Positions 1 through 8,735 of a DNA stretch of 64,000 bases are shown piece after piece. The stretch comes from Nitrosomonas communis. GTDB lineage: Bacteria; Pseudomonadota; Gammaproteobacteria; Burkholderiales; Nitrosomonadaceae. Within the stretch, counting starts at the first letter, position 1. Each line of letters begins with the position of its first letter. The position numbers and the translations under genes were made by a program. Below the pieces are notes generated by a model. It ran no database searches, was not told the origin of the DNA, and worked only from the letters and a program-made list of their open reading frames with translations. Location: positions 1 to 64,000 of the forward strand of contig NZ_FOUB01000013.1 of NCBI RefSeq assembly GCF_900114745.1, written 5' to 3'.

Positions 1-95
1 ACGCGATACGACAAACTGAAGCGAAATTACGAGAGTATGGTAGCCATAGCGTGTGGATATCTGTGGCTACCTATGTGAAATGTCAACAGACCCTA
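1..95 (+). mobile_element. Right end of an IS5-family insertion sequence (C-terminal transposase scrap plus terminal repeat)
   Basis: The first 78 bases read in frame 1 as the last 25 residues of a transposase, beginning TRYDKLKRNYESM and ending LWLPM before a TGA stop. This is the typical C-terminus of IS5-family DDE transposases, just after the catalytic glutamate helix. About 80-95 (tgtcaacagaccctag) looks like the terminal inverted repeat. The rest of the element lies outside the window, so I cannot say whether it is intact. Confidence 0.7.
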
Positions 96-134
96 GAGTA
101 ATAGAGAAAAAATTTTATTTTCTGCTAAAGAGAA

Positions 135-164
135 AAGGCGGTCAAAGCTTTGCCTTACCGCCTT
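135..164 (-). terminator. Probable rho-independent terminator after rplS
   Basis: The arms aaggcggt (135-142) and accgcctt (157-164) are perfect complements. The loop itself contains the palindrome caaagctttg. Read on the minus strand the hairpin lies 30 bp past the rplS stop and is followed by a T-rich stretch (tctcttt). It would end the rpsP-rimM-trmD-rplS transcript. Confidence 0.6.
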
Positions 165-193
165 ATTAATAACCAATACTTCCGAAGTAGACT

Positions 194-580
194 TTATGCT
201 TCTGTCACGTTGCTGGTTGTAATACGAGCAGGAAGTTTTTCGCGAATTCTCGCGGATTTACCAGAACGGTTTCTTAAATAATAAAGCTTTGCCCGACGCA
301 CATCCCCGCGACGTTTAACTTCAATATTCGAAATAATAGGAGAATAGGTCTGGAAAGTGCGTTCGACACCTTCACCACTGGAGATTTTACGTACAATGAA
401 AGATGAATTAAGGCCACGATTACGTTTGGCGATGACAACGCCTTCATATGCTTGAACGCGTTTGCGGTCACCTTCTACCACATTGACATTGACTATAACT
501 GTATCACCAGGAGAAAAATCCGGGATAATTTTGCCAAGACGTGCTATTTCTTCTCGCTCTAATTGTTCGATTAAATTCAT
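194..580 (-). CDS. rplS: 50S ribosomal protein L19
   Basis: L19 is a large-subunit protein at the 30S-50S interface. The 128-residue product matches the family end to end. It has the N-terminal helix, the core [20 protein letters not shown], and the [13 protein letters not shown] and GVERTF segments. It is slightly longer than the usual 115-118 residues because of a C-terminal tail (about residues 112-128). It is the last gene of the classic rpsP-rimM-trmD-rplS operon, 26 bp after trmD, with a good Shine-Dalgarno (aggag) before the ATG. A hairpin follows at 135-164. Confidence 0.97.
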   Translation of the reverse strand: MNLIEQLEREEIARLGKIIPDFSPGDTVIVNVNVVEGDRKRVQAYEGVVIAKRNRGLNSSFIVRKISSGEGVERTFQTYSPIISNIEVKRRGDVRRAKLYYLRNRSGKSARIREKLPARITTSNVTEA

Positions 581-606
581 TCTTATCTCCTAGTATTTTT
601 ATGGGA

Positions 607-1383
607 TTAGTTTATTCTAAAATTTTTAGTTCGCTTAAATTCTTCCAATAATTCTTCTTCTTCCTTGGAAATGCCCTGTTTGTATTTGAGCTCCAATAAA
701 TCAGGTCGCTTTAACCATGTTTTACCAAGGGATTGTTGCAATCGCCAGCGATTTATTTTGGCATGATCTCCTGAAAGCAAAATAGGGGGTACAGCATCTC
801 CTCGATATATTTCCGGCCGTGTATATTGCGGATATTCTAGTAAATTGTTGGCAAATGAGTCCTCGCTGGCTGAATCAGCGCTACCCAGTGCTCCAGGAAG
901 TTGTCGCACTATGCTATCAATCAAAACCATTGCCGCCAGTTCACCTCCTGAAATAACGTAATTTCCAATTGAAATTTCTTTGTCTACCTGGCGCATGATT
1001 ATGCGCTCATCAATCCCTTCGTATCGGCCACAAAGTAATATCATTCCCCGCAATTTAGATAATTGTAAAATTTTCTCCTGATTAAGAAGTTCGCCTTGCG
1101 GAGAAAGATAAATTACTTTTGTTTCGTTTATTCCTTCTGCTAGCTGCCTTGCTCTGGCATGAGTTATAGCCTCATCCAGAGGTTGTGCCAGCATTACCAT
1201 GCCTGGCCCTCCACCGTACGGGCTATCATCTACTGTGCGATAATTATCTTTTGCAAAGTTACGTGGATTCCAGGTATGCAATCGAAAAATTTCATTCTTG
1301 CTTGCTCTACTTGTTATGCCATATTTGGTAATGGCATCCAGCATGTCAGGAAATAGCGTAATAACGTCAATTTCAAATGACAA
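607..1383 (-). CDS. trmD: tRNA (guanine-N1)-methyltransferase
   Basis: TrmD methylates G37 N1 of tRNAs reading CNN, UGG-type and related codons, using S-adenosylmethionine, and so prevents +1 frameshifting. The SPOUT-knot motifs are visible: [22 protein letters not shown] and [14 protein letters not shown]. The start is inferred as TTG at 1383, because the family begins (M)[11 protein letters not shown] and an agaggg Shine-Dalgarno lies just upstream. This gives 258 residues, close to the usual 255. A second TTG at 1416 would add 11 residues overlapping the rimM end and has no family support. It lies between rimM and rplS in the ribosomal operon. Confidence 0.95.
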   Translation of the reverse strand: MSFEIDVITLFPDMLDAITKYGITSRASKNEIFRLHTWNPRNFAKDNYRTVDDSPYGGGPGMVMLAQPLDEAITHARARQLAEGINETKVIYLSPQGELLNQEKILQLSKLRGMILLCGRYEGIDERIIMRQVDKEISIGNYVISGGELAAMVLIDSIVRQLPGALGSADSASEDSFANNLLEYPQYTRPEIYRGDAVPPILLSGDHAKINRWRLQQSLGKTWLKRPDLLELKYKQGISKEEEELLEEFKRTKNFRIN

Positions 1384-1397
1384 GATTTTGCCCTCTG

Positions 1398-1910
1398 TCA
1401 GTAATCCAACCCCCAATCAATGGTTATTTTGCGATCTTTTAAATTCACATCGACAATAACCTGCTCAATGAAAGGGATCAATCTCTCTTTTTGACCTCCG
1501 CTCGCAGATTGGACCTGTAATACATCGTTGGCTCCCGTTCTTAATAAACCAGTAACGTTCCCAAATTCTTCATTCTGTAAATTAAACACACGTGTTCCAA
1601 CCAGATCTGACCAGTAGTAACCTTCTTTGCCATCTTCAGCAAGATGGGGTAATTGGTCACGAGGTACTGCTATCTGCATGCCCTTTAATTGAGCTGCTTG
1701 TGTTCGATCCAGATATCCTTCAAATGCAACGATCAATTTGTCATCATGGATATTGTATGATGCCACATTCATGGCTGACCAAGTATCGCCACCTTTGCTT
1801 AACCACCACACAGGATAGGCAAGCAAATTCTCGATATTTTCAGAATAGTGAACGACCTTAACCCAGCCTAAAATACCAAAAGGGCCTGTGATATGGCCCA
1901 TGGTTACCAT
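1398..1910 (-). CDS. rimM: 16S rRNA processing protein RimM
   Basis: RimM helps mature the 30S head and binds S19. The sequence has the N-terminal RimM barrel starting [19 protein letters not shown] and a C-terminal PRC-barrel region ([14 protein letters not shown], then [12 protein letters not shown] and the acidic end). I chose ATG 1910 because the family begins right at this motif, giving 170 residues. The same frame stays open to a TTG at 1970, inside the end of rpsP, which would add 20 basic residues unlike the family. Neither start has a clear Shine-Dalgarno, so translation may be coupled to rpsP. Confidence 0.9.
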   Translation of the reverse strand: MVTMGHITGPFGILGWVKVVHYSENIENLLAYPVWWLSKGGDTWSAMNVASYNIHDDKLIVAFEGYLDRTQAAQLKGMQIAVPRDQLPHLAEDGKEGYYWSDLVGTRVFNLQNEEFGNVTGLLRTGANDVLQVQSASGGQKERLIPFIEQVIVDVNLKDRKITIDWGLDY

Positions 1911-1935
1911 GGATTCAACTGAACATTGATGAATA

Positions 1936-2202
1936 TTAGCTTTCTTGTGTGGCTTTTTGTTGGGCGCCAAATTGTTTTACCAGTCTTGTAACTGTGCTGG
2001 ATAATTGAGCTCCTTGAGATTGCCAATGCGTGAGTCGATCCATTTGGATCCGTAACATTTCCTCGCTCCCAGTTGCTCGGGGGTTATAAAAACCAATGCG
2101 TTCAATGAATCTGCCATCGCGTCTGCAACGAGAATCTGTAACTATCATATTGAAAAAAGGCCTTTTTTTGGCGCCGCCGCGCGCCAGTCGTATAATAACC
2201 AT
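1936..2202 (-). CDS. rpsP: 30S ribosomal protein S16
   Basis: S16 is a small-subunit assembly protein. The 88-residue product starts [19 protein letters not shown], the standard N-terminus, and carries [16 protein letters not shown]. An upstream in-frame ATG at 2244 would add 14 residues (ending IYDQY) with no family match, so ATG 2202 is preferred. The Shine-Dalgarno is weak in an AT-rich leader. It is the first gene of the minus-strand ribosomal operon and is divergent from glcF across about 200 bp of AT-rich DNA, which should hold both promoters. Confidence 0.96.
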   Translation of the reverse strand: MVIIRLARGGAKKRPFFNMIVTDSRCRRDGRFIERIGFYNPRATGSEEMLRIQMDRLTHWQSQGAQLSSTVTRLVKQFGAQQKATQES

Positions 2203-2399
2203 ATATTGATCGTATATTAACAAATCGGACTTAAAAACAAGCAATTTTATGGTAATTTTCTGTAACTTAGCAAGCTATAAAAATAAAAAATTAAAAACTT
2301 ATTGGATTAACATGATTCTTTAATAGGTGTATTTCTGTTTATTTTCATTTTTTTCTTTGTAGAAAAAAGTAATAACACAATTATTTAGAGGAATTAAGA

Positions 2400-3692
2400 G
2401 TGCATACTAAGAATGATTCTCTAATTAAATCTTCTCGATCTAGCTTACTGGCAGAAACAAATCGGTGTGTTTCTTGTGGACTTTGTTTGCCACATTGCCC
2501 AACCTACCACTTAACGTTGTCGGAAGCTGATTCTCCGCGAGGACGTATTGCGATGATAAGCGGGGTGGCGAGTCAGCGTATTCCGATGAATGCACGTTTT
2601 GCTGAGCACATAGACCGATGTTTGACTTGTCGTGCTTGTGAGGCAGCTTGCCCCAGTCATGTAGCTTATGGGCGGTTGATCGATGAGGCACGCGACATGA
2701 TGACAGTTTCACTCTCGGACTTACCAGAAGAAATGGTAGTAAGAAAAAAGAATGGGTTCAAAAGCTTGTTAGAGAGAATGTTTATTGATAAGACAAAGCG
2801 TATTGATCTTTTACGCCCACTCACCCATCTTTTCCAGGAAATTGGCTTACAGGAGAAGTTGCAGCAATCCAGTAAGGTAAAAGGGACTAAACTCGGTCTG
2901 CTATTATCAAAATTGCCATTGATTCGCTTTCCGTTCCATAGGTGGCAAAAAATTTATCCAGCAATTGGAAGGAAGCGTGGTGAAGTGGCTTTATTTCTAG
3001 GATGTGTAGCGCGATTAGTCGATGTCGAAACGAATATTGCAGCAATTTGTGTGCTTAACCACCTAGGCTACACAGTATATGTTCCGCGTGCGCAAACTTG
3101 CTGTGGAGCGTTGTATCAGCACAGCGGTCGAATCACCGAGGCAGCGTATTTAATTGAGCAGAATAGAAAAGCATTTGCTGGGTTAAACATAAAAGCAATT
3201 ATCAGTACAGCATCTGGGTGTGGTTCGCATCTGGTAGAATCATGCTCTCAGAATCAGGTGAAAAATTTTTCTGCTCCAATAATTGATATTAATCAATTCC
3301 TAGCTGAGCAGGATTGGGGCGAAGTTAAAATCAGAGCTTTGTCAAAAAAAGTCGTTGTGCATGATCCATGCAGTATGCGAAATGTATTACATGCCTCTGT
3401 CTACCCTTATCAGCTTCTGGCGCGTATTCCTGATATTGAAGTCCTGGAGCTTGACGGCAATAACTTCTGTTGTGGCGCGGCGGGTACTTATTTTCTTGAT
3501 CAGCCAGAAATCGCAGAATTATTACTGAGCGATAAAATGAAAGCATTAGCTCAATCAGCAGAAATAAGCTATCTGGTGACATCAAATATCGGTTGTTTGT
3601 TACATCTCGCGAGTGGATTAAGCAATCAAGAGGAAAAAGTAGAAGTATTGCACCCAGTTACGTTGCTAGCCCGGCAAATAGGTATACAATAA
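2400..3692 (+). CDS. glcF: Glycolate oxidase iron-sulfur subunit
   Basis: GlcF carries electrons in the membrane-associated glycolate oxidase, which converts glycolate to glyoxylate. Two ferredoxin-type [4Fe-4S] motifs are clear: Cys23, 26, 29 with Cys33-Pro, and Cys74, 77, 80 with Cys84-Pro. Two CCG (heterodisulfide-reductase type) domains follow, with CCGALYQHSG and FCCGAAGTYF near the C-terminus. The 430 residues are a little longer than E. coli GlcF (407). The GTG start is preceded by gaggaatta. The flavin subunits glcD and glcE are not next to it: divergent rpsP lies upstream and coq7 downstream. Confidence 0.9.
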   Translation: MHTKNDSLIKSSRSSLLAETNRCVSCGLCLPHCPTYHLTLSEADSPRGRIAMISGVASQRIPMNARFAEHIDRCLTCRACEAACPSHVAYGRLIDEARDMMTVSLSDLPEEMVVRKKNGFKSLLERMFIDKTKRIDLLRPLTHLFQEIGLQEKLQQSSKVKGTKLGLLLSKLPLIRFPFHRWQKIYPAIGRKRGEVALFLGCVARLVDVETNIAAICVLNHLGYTVYVPRAQTCCGALYQHSGRITEAAYLIEQNRKAFAGLNIKAIISTASGCGSHLVESCSQNQVKNFSAPIIDINQFLAEQDWGEVKIRALSKKVVVHDPCSMRNVLHASVYPYQLLARIPDIEVLELDGNNFCCGAAGTYFLDQPEIAELLLSDKMKALAQSAEISYLVTSNIGCLLHLASGLSNQEEKVEVLHPVTLLARQIGIQ

Positions 3693-3739
3693 TAAAATAG
3701 ATAATTTGATCTGCTTATAAAATAATTGGAGTTGATGCC

Positions 3740-4366
3740 ATGCTGAATATAGACAAATTCATTATTGGTTTTGATAATGCATTGCGTACACTCACAGTGC
3801 CAGCTCAAACATTACGTACGGTGCCGGGAAAAAATCTGTCAGAAAATAAATTAACTGACGAAGAGAAAAATGAATCATGTGCATTGATGCGCGTTAACCA
3901 TGTAGGGGAAATATGTGCTCAGGCCCTTTATCAAGGGCAAGCGCTGACTGCAAGAAATCAAAAAGTACAAAACGCATTGACGCAGGCTGCACGTGAGGAA
4001 ACTGAACATTTGGCATGGACAGAACGTCGTATTGCTGAATTAGGCGGTCGTAAAAGTTTGCTCAATCCGATATGGTATGGCAGCTCTTTTGCTATTGGTT
4101 TAGCTGCAGGGCTGCTTGGCGATAAATGGAATCTCGGTTTTCTAGCTGAAACAGAGCATCAGGTGGAAACCCATCTTGCAGAGCATTTGCAGCGATTACC
4201 TCGACAGGATTTGAAAAGTCGCGCTATTGTTGCACAAATGAAAATTGATGAAGCCAATCATGCAACGATGGCATTATCTCATGGTGGCAGGGAATTGCCA
4301 TTGCCAGTAAAGCTGCTCATGAAAATGAGCTCAAAAGTTATGACACAAACAGCATACTGGGTTTGA
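3740..4366 (+). CDS. coq7: 2-nonaprenyl-3-methyl-6-methoxy-1,4-benzoquinol hydroxylase (demethoxyubiquinone hydroxylase)
   Basis: Coq7 is a di-iron monooxygenase that adds the last ring hydroxyl in ubiquinone synthesis, at the inner membrane. The iron ligands fall in the expected places: Glu57 in [18 protein letters not shown], the EETEH motif (about 86-90), [10 protein letters not shown] near residue 136, and DEANH near 175. The 208 residues are a normal length. A ttggagttg Shine-Dalgarno precedes the ATG. It lies 47 bp after glcF on the same strand and may be co-transcribed. Confidence 0.95.
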   Translation: MLNIDKFIIGFDNALRTLTVPAQTLRTVPGKNLSENKLTDEEKNESCALMRVNHVGEICAQALYQGQALTARNQKVQNALTQAAREETEHLAWTERRIAELGGRKSLLNPIWYGSSFAIGLAAGLLGDKWNLGFLAETEHQVETHLAEHLQRLPRQDLKSRAIVAQMKIDEANHATMALSHGGRELPLPVKLLMKMSSKVMTQTAYWV

Positions 4367-4470
4367 TGAGCAGGATTGGGAAGAAGAAAGAATTAACAAC
4401 CATTTTATGTTTCAGATTGATCATATCGTGTAAGTTGCGAATTTGCATAGGTAGCAAAGAGGTCTTTATT

Positions 4471-5031
4471 ATGAAGAATATCAACCTGACAGATCATTTT
4501 CTGATCGCTATGCCCAATTTGAACGATCCGTTTTTTGCAAAAACCCTTACTTATATTTGTGAACACAATGAACACGGCGCACTTGGGCTCGTGATTAATC
4601 GTCCGACAGAGCTTACTGTGGAGAAATTATTTGAGCAACTTGGCATTCCTTTTACAGATTCGTTCCCAACAGAGCGATTTGTATTGTTTGGCGGGCCCGT
4701 CCAGATCGACAGCGGATTTGTGTTACACCAGCCTATAGGAAAGTGGAAATCTACGTTAGCTGTCAACCAAACAGTTGGATTGACATCTTCTGTTGATATT
4801 TTAGAAGCCATAGCAAATTGCGAAGGTCCTGAACAAATGCTGGTTACATTAGGTTATTCTGGATGGGCGCCTGGGCAGATTGAACAAGAGTTGGCTCAAA
4901 ATGCCTGGCTGACTGTTCCAGCTTCTTCTAATATAATTTTTGAGATGTCTTTCGAAGAAAGATTGCCGGCAGCAGCGGAATCGTTGGGGATCAATTTTTC
5001 TAATTTATCAAATGAAGTAGGGCATGCCTAA
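4471..5031 (+). CDS. yqgE: YqgE/AlgH family protein (UPF0301)
   Basis: This is a conserved bacterial protein whose biochemical role is not settled; it was named AlgH from Pseudomonas alginate work. The family signature is present: the start [17 protein letters not shown], then [26 protein letters not shown], and [17 protein letters not shown] 4471 is chosen because it has an agagg Shine-Dalgarno and matches family length (186 residues). The frame is open upstream to 4363, but those 36 residues are not family-like. It overlaps ruvX by 8 bp in the usual yqgE-ruvX-pyrR-pyrB order. Confidence 0.92.
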   Translation: MKNINLTDHFLIAMPNLNDPFFAKTLTYICEHNEHGALGLVINRPTELTVEKLFEQLGIPFTDSFPTERFVLFGGPVQIDSGFVLHQPIGKWKSTLAVNQTVGLTSSVDILEAIANCEGPEQMLVTLGYSGWAPGQIEQELAQNAWLTVPASSNIIFEMSFEERLPAAAESLGINFSNLSNEVGHA

Positions 5032-5539
5032 CTCGGATAACTGCATTCAAGCGACTTTAACGATTAATAGCTCAGTGCATGGGGTTGAAAATGTATCAGA
5101 GATTGGAAGATTTTCAAAGGGTACAGTGCTGGCTTTTGATTTTGGAAAGAAACGCATTGGAGTCGCTGTCGGAGAAAAGGAGATGCGGTTAGCACATCCA
5201 CTTACGACCATTCATGGTGAAATGACCAGGCAACGTTTTGAGGCTATTGCCAAGTTGATTGAAACATGGCAGCCCGTCTTACTGGTAGTTGGATTGCCAA
5301 TACATGCTGATGGAACAGAACATGAACTTACTCAATTAAGCCGCCGGTTTGCACGTCGTTTGGAAGGGCGTTACAGAATTAAATCGGTTTTAGTAGATGA
5401 GCGCTATACGACGATTACTGCCAGATCTGCATTAGGTGAATTGGGTATTAAAGGAAAAAAACAAAAACCCATGCTGGATCAGATTGCAGCGCAGCATATT
5501 CTGCAATCATTTTTTGATGGTAACTATGCAACTACCTGA
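5024..5539 (+). CDS. ruvX: Holliday junction resolvase-like / pre-16S rRNA nuclease YqgF
   Basis: YqgF has an RNase H-like fold. In E. coli it trims the 5' end of 16S rRNA, and it was earlier proposed as a Holliday-junction resolvase. The motifs are [15 protein letters not shown] (first Asp), [14 protein letters not shown] (Glu) and VDERYTT. The 171-residue frame starts inside the yqgE end. The first 33 or so residues are not family-like, and a GTG at 5126 with aaagg upstream would give the usual 138 residues. The true start is therefore open. It overlaps pyrR by 14 bp. Confidence 0.9.
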   Translation: MPNSDNCIQATLTINSSVHGVENVSEIGRFSKGTVLAFDFGKKRIGVAVGEKEMRLAHPLTTIHGEMTRQRFEAIAKLIETWQPVLLVVGLPIHADGTEHELTQLSRRFARRLEGRYRIKSVLVDERYTTITARSALGELGIKGKKQKPMLDQIAAQHILQSFFDGNYATT

Positions 5540-6035
5540 TGCAGAAAAATTACTAGCTGATTTGACGGAGCAGCTACGTCCTGTTGTCGATGAGCGTATT
5601 GCCATGATCGGTATTCATACAGGGGGAGCATGGGTGGCAAAACGATTGCATCAGGCATTAGGGTGCAGTATCCCACTCGGTGTCCTCGACATATCTTTTT
5701 ATCGTGATGACTACAGCAAGATCGGTTTGCACCCCCAAGTTAGACCATCGGATTTGCCTTTCGAAATTGAAGGCAGTCACATTATTTTGGTCGATGATGT
5801 GCTTTATACGGGAAGGACAATCCGAGCTGCTGTGAACGAAATTTTTGATTATGGGCGACCTGCAAGCATTCATTTGGCGACACTCATTGACCGAGGAGGC
5901 AGAGAGCTTCCTATTGCAGCCCAATATACTGGAGTGGTATTATCCTTGCCAGCAGACAAAATGCTTGAATTAAAACAGGATACTGATGGGAAACTGAGTC
6001 TCAGCTTACGCGATATCCGTTTCCCAGAAAAATGA
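5526..6035 (+). CDS. pyrR: Bifunctional pyr operon regulator / uracil phosphoribosyltransferase
   Basis: PyrR is a PRPP-dependent phosphoribosyltransferase-fold protein. In Gram-positives it attenuates pyr mRNA and has uracil phosphoribosyltransferase activity; in proteobacteria the regulatory role is less certain. The PRPP loop is visible as [18 protein letters not shown], with [14 protein letters not shown] after it. ATG 5526 gives 169 residues. The open frame extends upstream inside ruvX but lacks family similarity. It is tightly coupled to both neighbours, sharing 14 bp with ruvX and an ATGA overlap with pyrB. Confidence 0.9.
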   Translation: MQLPDAEKLLADLTEQLRPVVDERIAMIGIHTGGAWVAKRLHQALGCSIPLGVLDISFYRDDYSKIGLHPQVRPSDLPFEIEGSHIILVDDVLYTGRTIRAAVNEIFDYGRPASIHLATLIDRGGRELPIAAQYTGVVLSLPADKMLELKQDTDGKLSLSLRDIRFPEK

Positions 6036-6982
6036 ACAGAAACCCTCAGTTAAACAAGCACGGTGAATTACAGCATCTGCTTACTACCGAAGGATTGCCT
6101 GTATCCATTTTGCTGCATATTTTGGACACAGCAGAATCTTTTGCGGGGGTTACTGAGCGGGAAGTCAAGAAAATTCCCCTCCTGCGAGGGAAATCAGTAT
6201 TCAATCTTTTTTTTGAATCCAGTACGCGTACTCGGACCACTTTTGAGATTGCTGCCAAACGACTGTCAGCAGATGTGATCAATCTTAATATCGCGGTTTC
6301 TGCACAATCTAAAGGGGAGACGTTACTGGATACCGTTAATAATCTTTCTGCCATGCATGCGGACATGTTTGTCGTCCGTCATTCACAAAGTGGTGCGGCG
6401 CATATGATGGCAAGTCATGTCCGACCAGATATCCATGTCATCAATGCCGGTGATGGGCGTCATGCCCATCCTACGCAAGCATTGCTGGATATGTTTACTA
6501 TTCGCCGTTACAAAAAAGATTTTCATAACCTTCGGGTAGCGATTGTTGGAGACATTTTGCACTCGAGGGTGGCGCGCTCACAAATTCATGCGCTGACTAC
6601 GTTAGGTGTTCCTGAAGTGCGTGTTATTGCACCTAAGACTTTATTGCCGAGCAGGGTTGAGCGTTTGGGTGTGCATATTTATCACGATATAACTCAGGGA
6701 ATGAAAGATATCGATGTAATAATCATGTTGCGCCTGCAAAATGAGCGCATGTTAGGAGCAAGCTTGCCCAGCACTGAAGAATATTTTAAATATTATGGGC
6801 TTACTCAGGAGAAATTAACACTGGCTAAACAGGATGCAATAGTCATGCACCCTGGGCCAATGAATCGCGGAGTCGAGATTGATTCGGCGGTAGCTGATGG
6901 GAAACAGTCGGTGATTCTACCCCAAGTGACATTCGGTATTGCGGTACGAATGGCAGTGATGTCGATTCTTGCTGGAAATTGA
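6032..6982 (+). CDS. pyrB: Aspartate carbamoyltransferase catalytic subunit
   Basis: PyrB makes N-carbamoyl-aspartate from carbamoyl phosphate and aspartate, the committed step of pyrimidine synthesis. It has the carbamoyl-phosphate loop [10 protein letters not shown] (63-72), the [12 protein letters not shown] motif, and the [11 protein letters not shown] end motif. The 316 residues fit the class that works with a dihydroorotase-like partner rather than PyrI, and no pyrI is present here. The start overlaps the pyrR stop (ATGA). Confidence 0.96.
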   Translation: MNRNPQLNKHGELQHLLTTEGLPVSILLHILDTAESFAGVTEREVKKIPLLRGKSVFNLFFESSTRTRTTFEIAAKRLSADVINLNIAVSAQSKGETLLDTVNNLSAMHADMFVVRHSQSGAAHMMASHVRPDIHVINAGDGRHAHPTQALLDMFTIRRYKKDFHNLRVAIVGDILHSRVARSQIHALTTLGVPEVRVIAPKTLLPSRVERLGVHIYHDITQGMKDIDVIIMLRLQNERMLGASLPSTEEYFKYYGLTQEKLTLAKQDAIVMHPGPMNRGVEIDSAVADGKQSVILPQVTFGIAVRMAVMSILAGN

Positions 6983-7042
6983 TGAGTTCTTTGGATTGAA
7001 TCTCGAGTTTGGGTTGTTTGCGCATAACATATTGTTATTAAT

Positions 7043-8317
7043 ATGAAAATCCATATCAAGAATGGGCGCTTGATTGATCCGAAGAATGGTATTGATATTA
7101 TCGGAGATCTTTGCATTGCTGCGGGCAAAATTGTTTCAGTAAACAACATTCCTGTGGGTTTTCAAGATTGCCGAGTGATCGATGCTACTGGATTGATTGT
7201 GTGTCCAGGTTTAGTCGATTTGTCGGCACGTTTACGTGAGCCTGGGCTTGAGTACAAAGCTACTTTGGAATCAGAATTGAAAGCGGCTGCAGCCGGAGGA
7301 GTTACCAGCCTGGCATGCCCACCCGATACTGATCCACCACTTGATGAACCCGGGCTGGTTGAAATGCTAAAACATCGAACTAAAGGTCTGGATCAGGTTC
7401 ATGTCTATCCAGTGGGAGCGCTTACTCAAAAACTTAAAGGTGAGCGTTTAACGGAGATGGCTGAATTGCGAGATGCAGGTTGTGTTGCTTTCAGTCATGC
7501 CGATGCTCCTCTGGTCAATCTGCATGTGTTGATGCAGGCCATGCAATATGCATCGACTTTTGGTTTTAGTGTCTGGCTACGTCCGCAGGAAGCCAACCTG
7601 GCAAGAAATGGTGTAGCACATGATGGTGAAATCGCAACACGCCTCGGTTTGCCTCCTATTCCGGTGTGTGCAGAAACGATTGCTTTGTCGAATATCATTT
7701 ATCTGGCACGCGAAGCTGCTGTGAAAGTCCATCTCTGCCGAATTTCCAGTGCAGAAGGGGTGTCCCTGGTACGGGCTGCCAAGCAGCAAGGATTGCCTAT
7801 TACTTGTGATGTTTCGATCAATCATGTGCATCTTTCTGAAATGGATATCGATTTCTTTGACACTAATTGCCATCTTGTTCCCCCCTTGCGAAGCCTGCAT
7901 GATCGAGACGCGCTCTCTAGAGGGTTAATGGATGGTACTATTGATGCTATTTGCTCGGATCATGCACCGGTAGATGAAGATGCCAAGCTATTACCATTTG
8001 GGCAAGCTGAAGTTGGCGCAATGGGTCTGGAATTGTTACTATCGCTGACATTTAAGTGGGCAACAAGTATGAATATCCCGCTGATTGAAGCATTAAATAC
8101 GGTTACGTTGGCACCTGCCAGGATATTGGGTATTGATGCGGGGCATCTAACCCTCGATGCACCAGCTGATATATGTATTTTCGATCCGGAAGAATATTGG
8201 CATGTGTCGGCTGCCACGATTAAAAGTCAGGGTAAGAACACTCCATTCTTGGGTAGAGAATTACCTGGACAGGTAAAATTTACGCTAACCGATGGCAATA
8301 TTGTGTATGAGAGTTAA
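7043..8317 (+). CDS. Dihydroorotase-like protein lacking the metal-binding residues (PyrC'/PyrX type)
   Basis: This has the amidohydrolase fold of class I dihydroorotase (424 residues, PGLVDL and LREPG motifs) but most zinc ligands are gone. The usual D-x-H-x-H reads DLSAR, with Ser61 and Arg63 in place of the histidines. The FSDDG region reads FSHADAP, and the later CHVS-type histidine reads CRISS. Only the SDHAP aspartate near residue 306 remains. In Pseudomonas such an inactive homologue forms the aspartate carbamoyltransferase complex with PyrB. That role is inferred here from the position 60 bp after pyrB. A catalytic pyrC must lie elsewhere. Confidence 0.88.
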   Translation: MKIHIKNGRLIDPKNGIDIIGDLCIAAGKIVSVNNIPVGFQDCRVIDATGLIVCPGLVDLSARLREPGLEYKATLESELKAAAAGGVTSLACPPDTDPPLDEPGLVEMLKHRTKGLDQVHVYPVGALTQKLKGERLTEMAELRDAGCVAFSHADAPLVNLHVLMQAMQYASTFGFSVWLRPQEANLARNGVAHDGEIATRLGLPPIPVCAETIALSNIIYLAREAAVKVHLCRISSAEGVSLVRAAKQQGLPITCDVSINHVHLSEMDIDFFDTNCHLVPPLRSLHDRDALSRGLMDGTIDAICSDHAPVDEDAKLLPFGQAEVGAMGLELLLSLTFKWATSMNIPLIEALNTVTLAPARILGIDAGHLTLDAPADICIFDPEEYWHVSAATIKSQGKNTPFLGRELPGQVKFTLTDGNIVYES

Positions 8318-8735
8318 TTTTCAGAGAATCGGGTGAAAATCAGCAAATGAGATACAAAGTGCAGCATCTGGTAGTACCTTATGGAAAGCCTGAATAAGGG
8401 ACTATTGTGGCACATTGCTTCGTTGCACAGTACCCGCTTTTCTTGTTTATCTATTTAAAATGTAGTTGTGTAGAAACGAAATTTTGCTCAAACTTACTAT
8501 GTTCGATTTAGCAAAATGCGCAAGCTCGTCTATTCGTTTCTGTGCTCTGTAGTGCCTTGTATCTATTCGCCTCGCTTGCTTATTCGGGTCTTCCTTAGGA
8601 TTTAGGATTTAGGATAGAGGAGTACCTACAACATTTTCTACATTATCTTTTAGTATTTTCTCATCAGACAGAAGATACCATGAAACATATTTTTTTATTT
8701 GTATCCAAAAATAATCATCTTAGACAACTATTATC
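8318..8735. other. 418-bp intergenic region before prlC with an interrupted dyad
   Basis: No convincing gene was found. The 17-base left arm agaaacgaaattttgct (8472-8487) is matched on the other strand in two pieces, agcaaaat (8510-8517) and tcgtttct (8534-8541), separated by 16 extra bases. Three TTAGGAT heptamers follow at 8595-8615. The region may be an eroded mobile-element end or a structured leader; I cannot decide. Confidence 0.4.
8595..8615. repeat. Three tandem TTAGGAT heptamers
   Basis: Perfect copies occupy 8595-8601, 8602-8608 and 8609-8615, about 120 bp upstream of prlC. The tract is short enough to be chance, but the window has a much longer heptamer tract at 56285. Confidence 0.7.

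Noticed and set aside
2203-2250. Possible sigma-70 promoter for rpsP (TTGCTT, TTAATA)
   Set aside because: The -10 would lie only about 12 bases from the start codon, too close for a normal leader.
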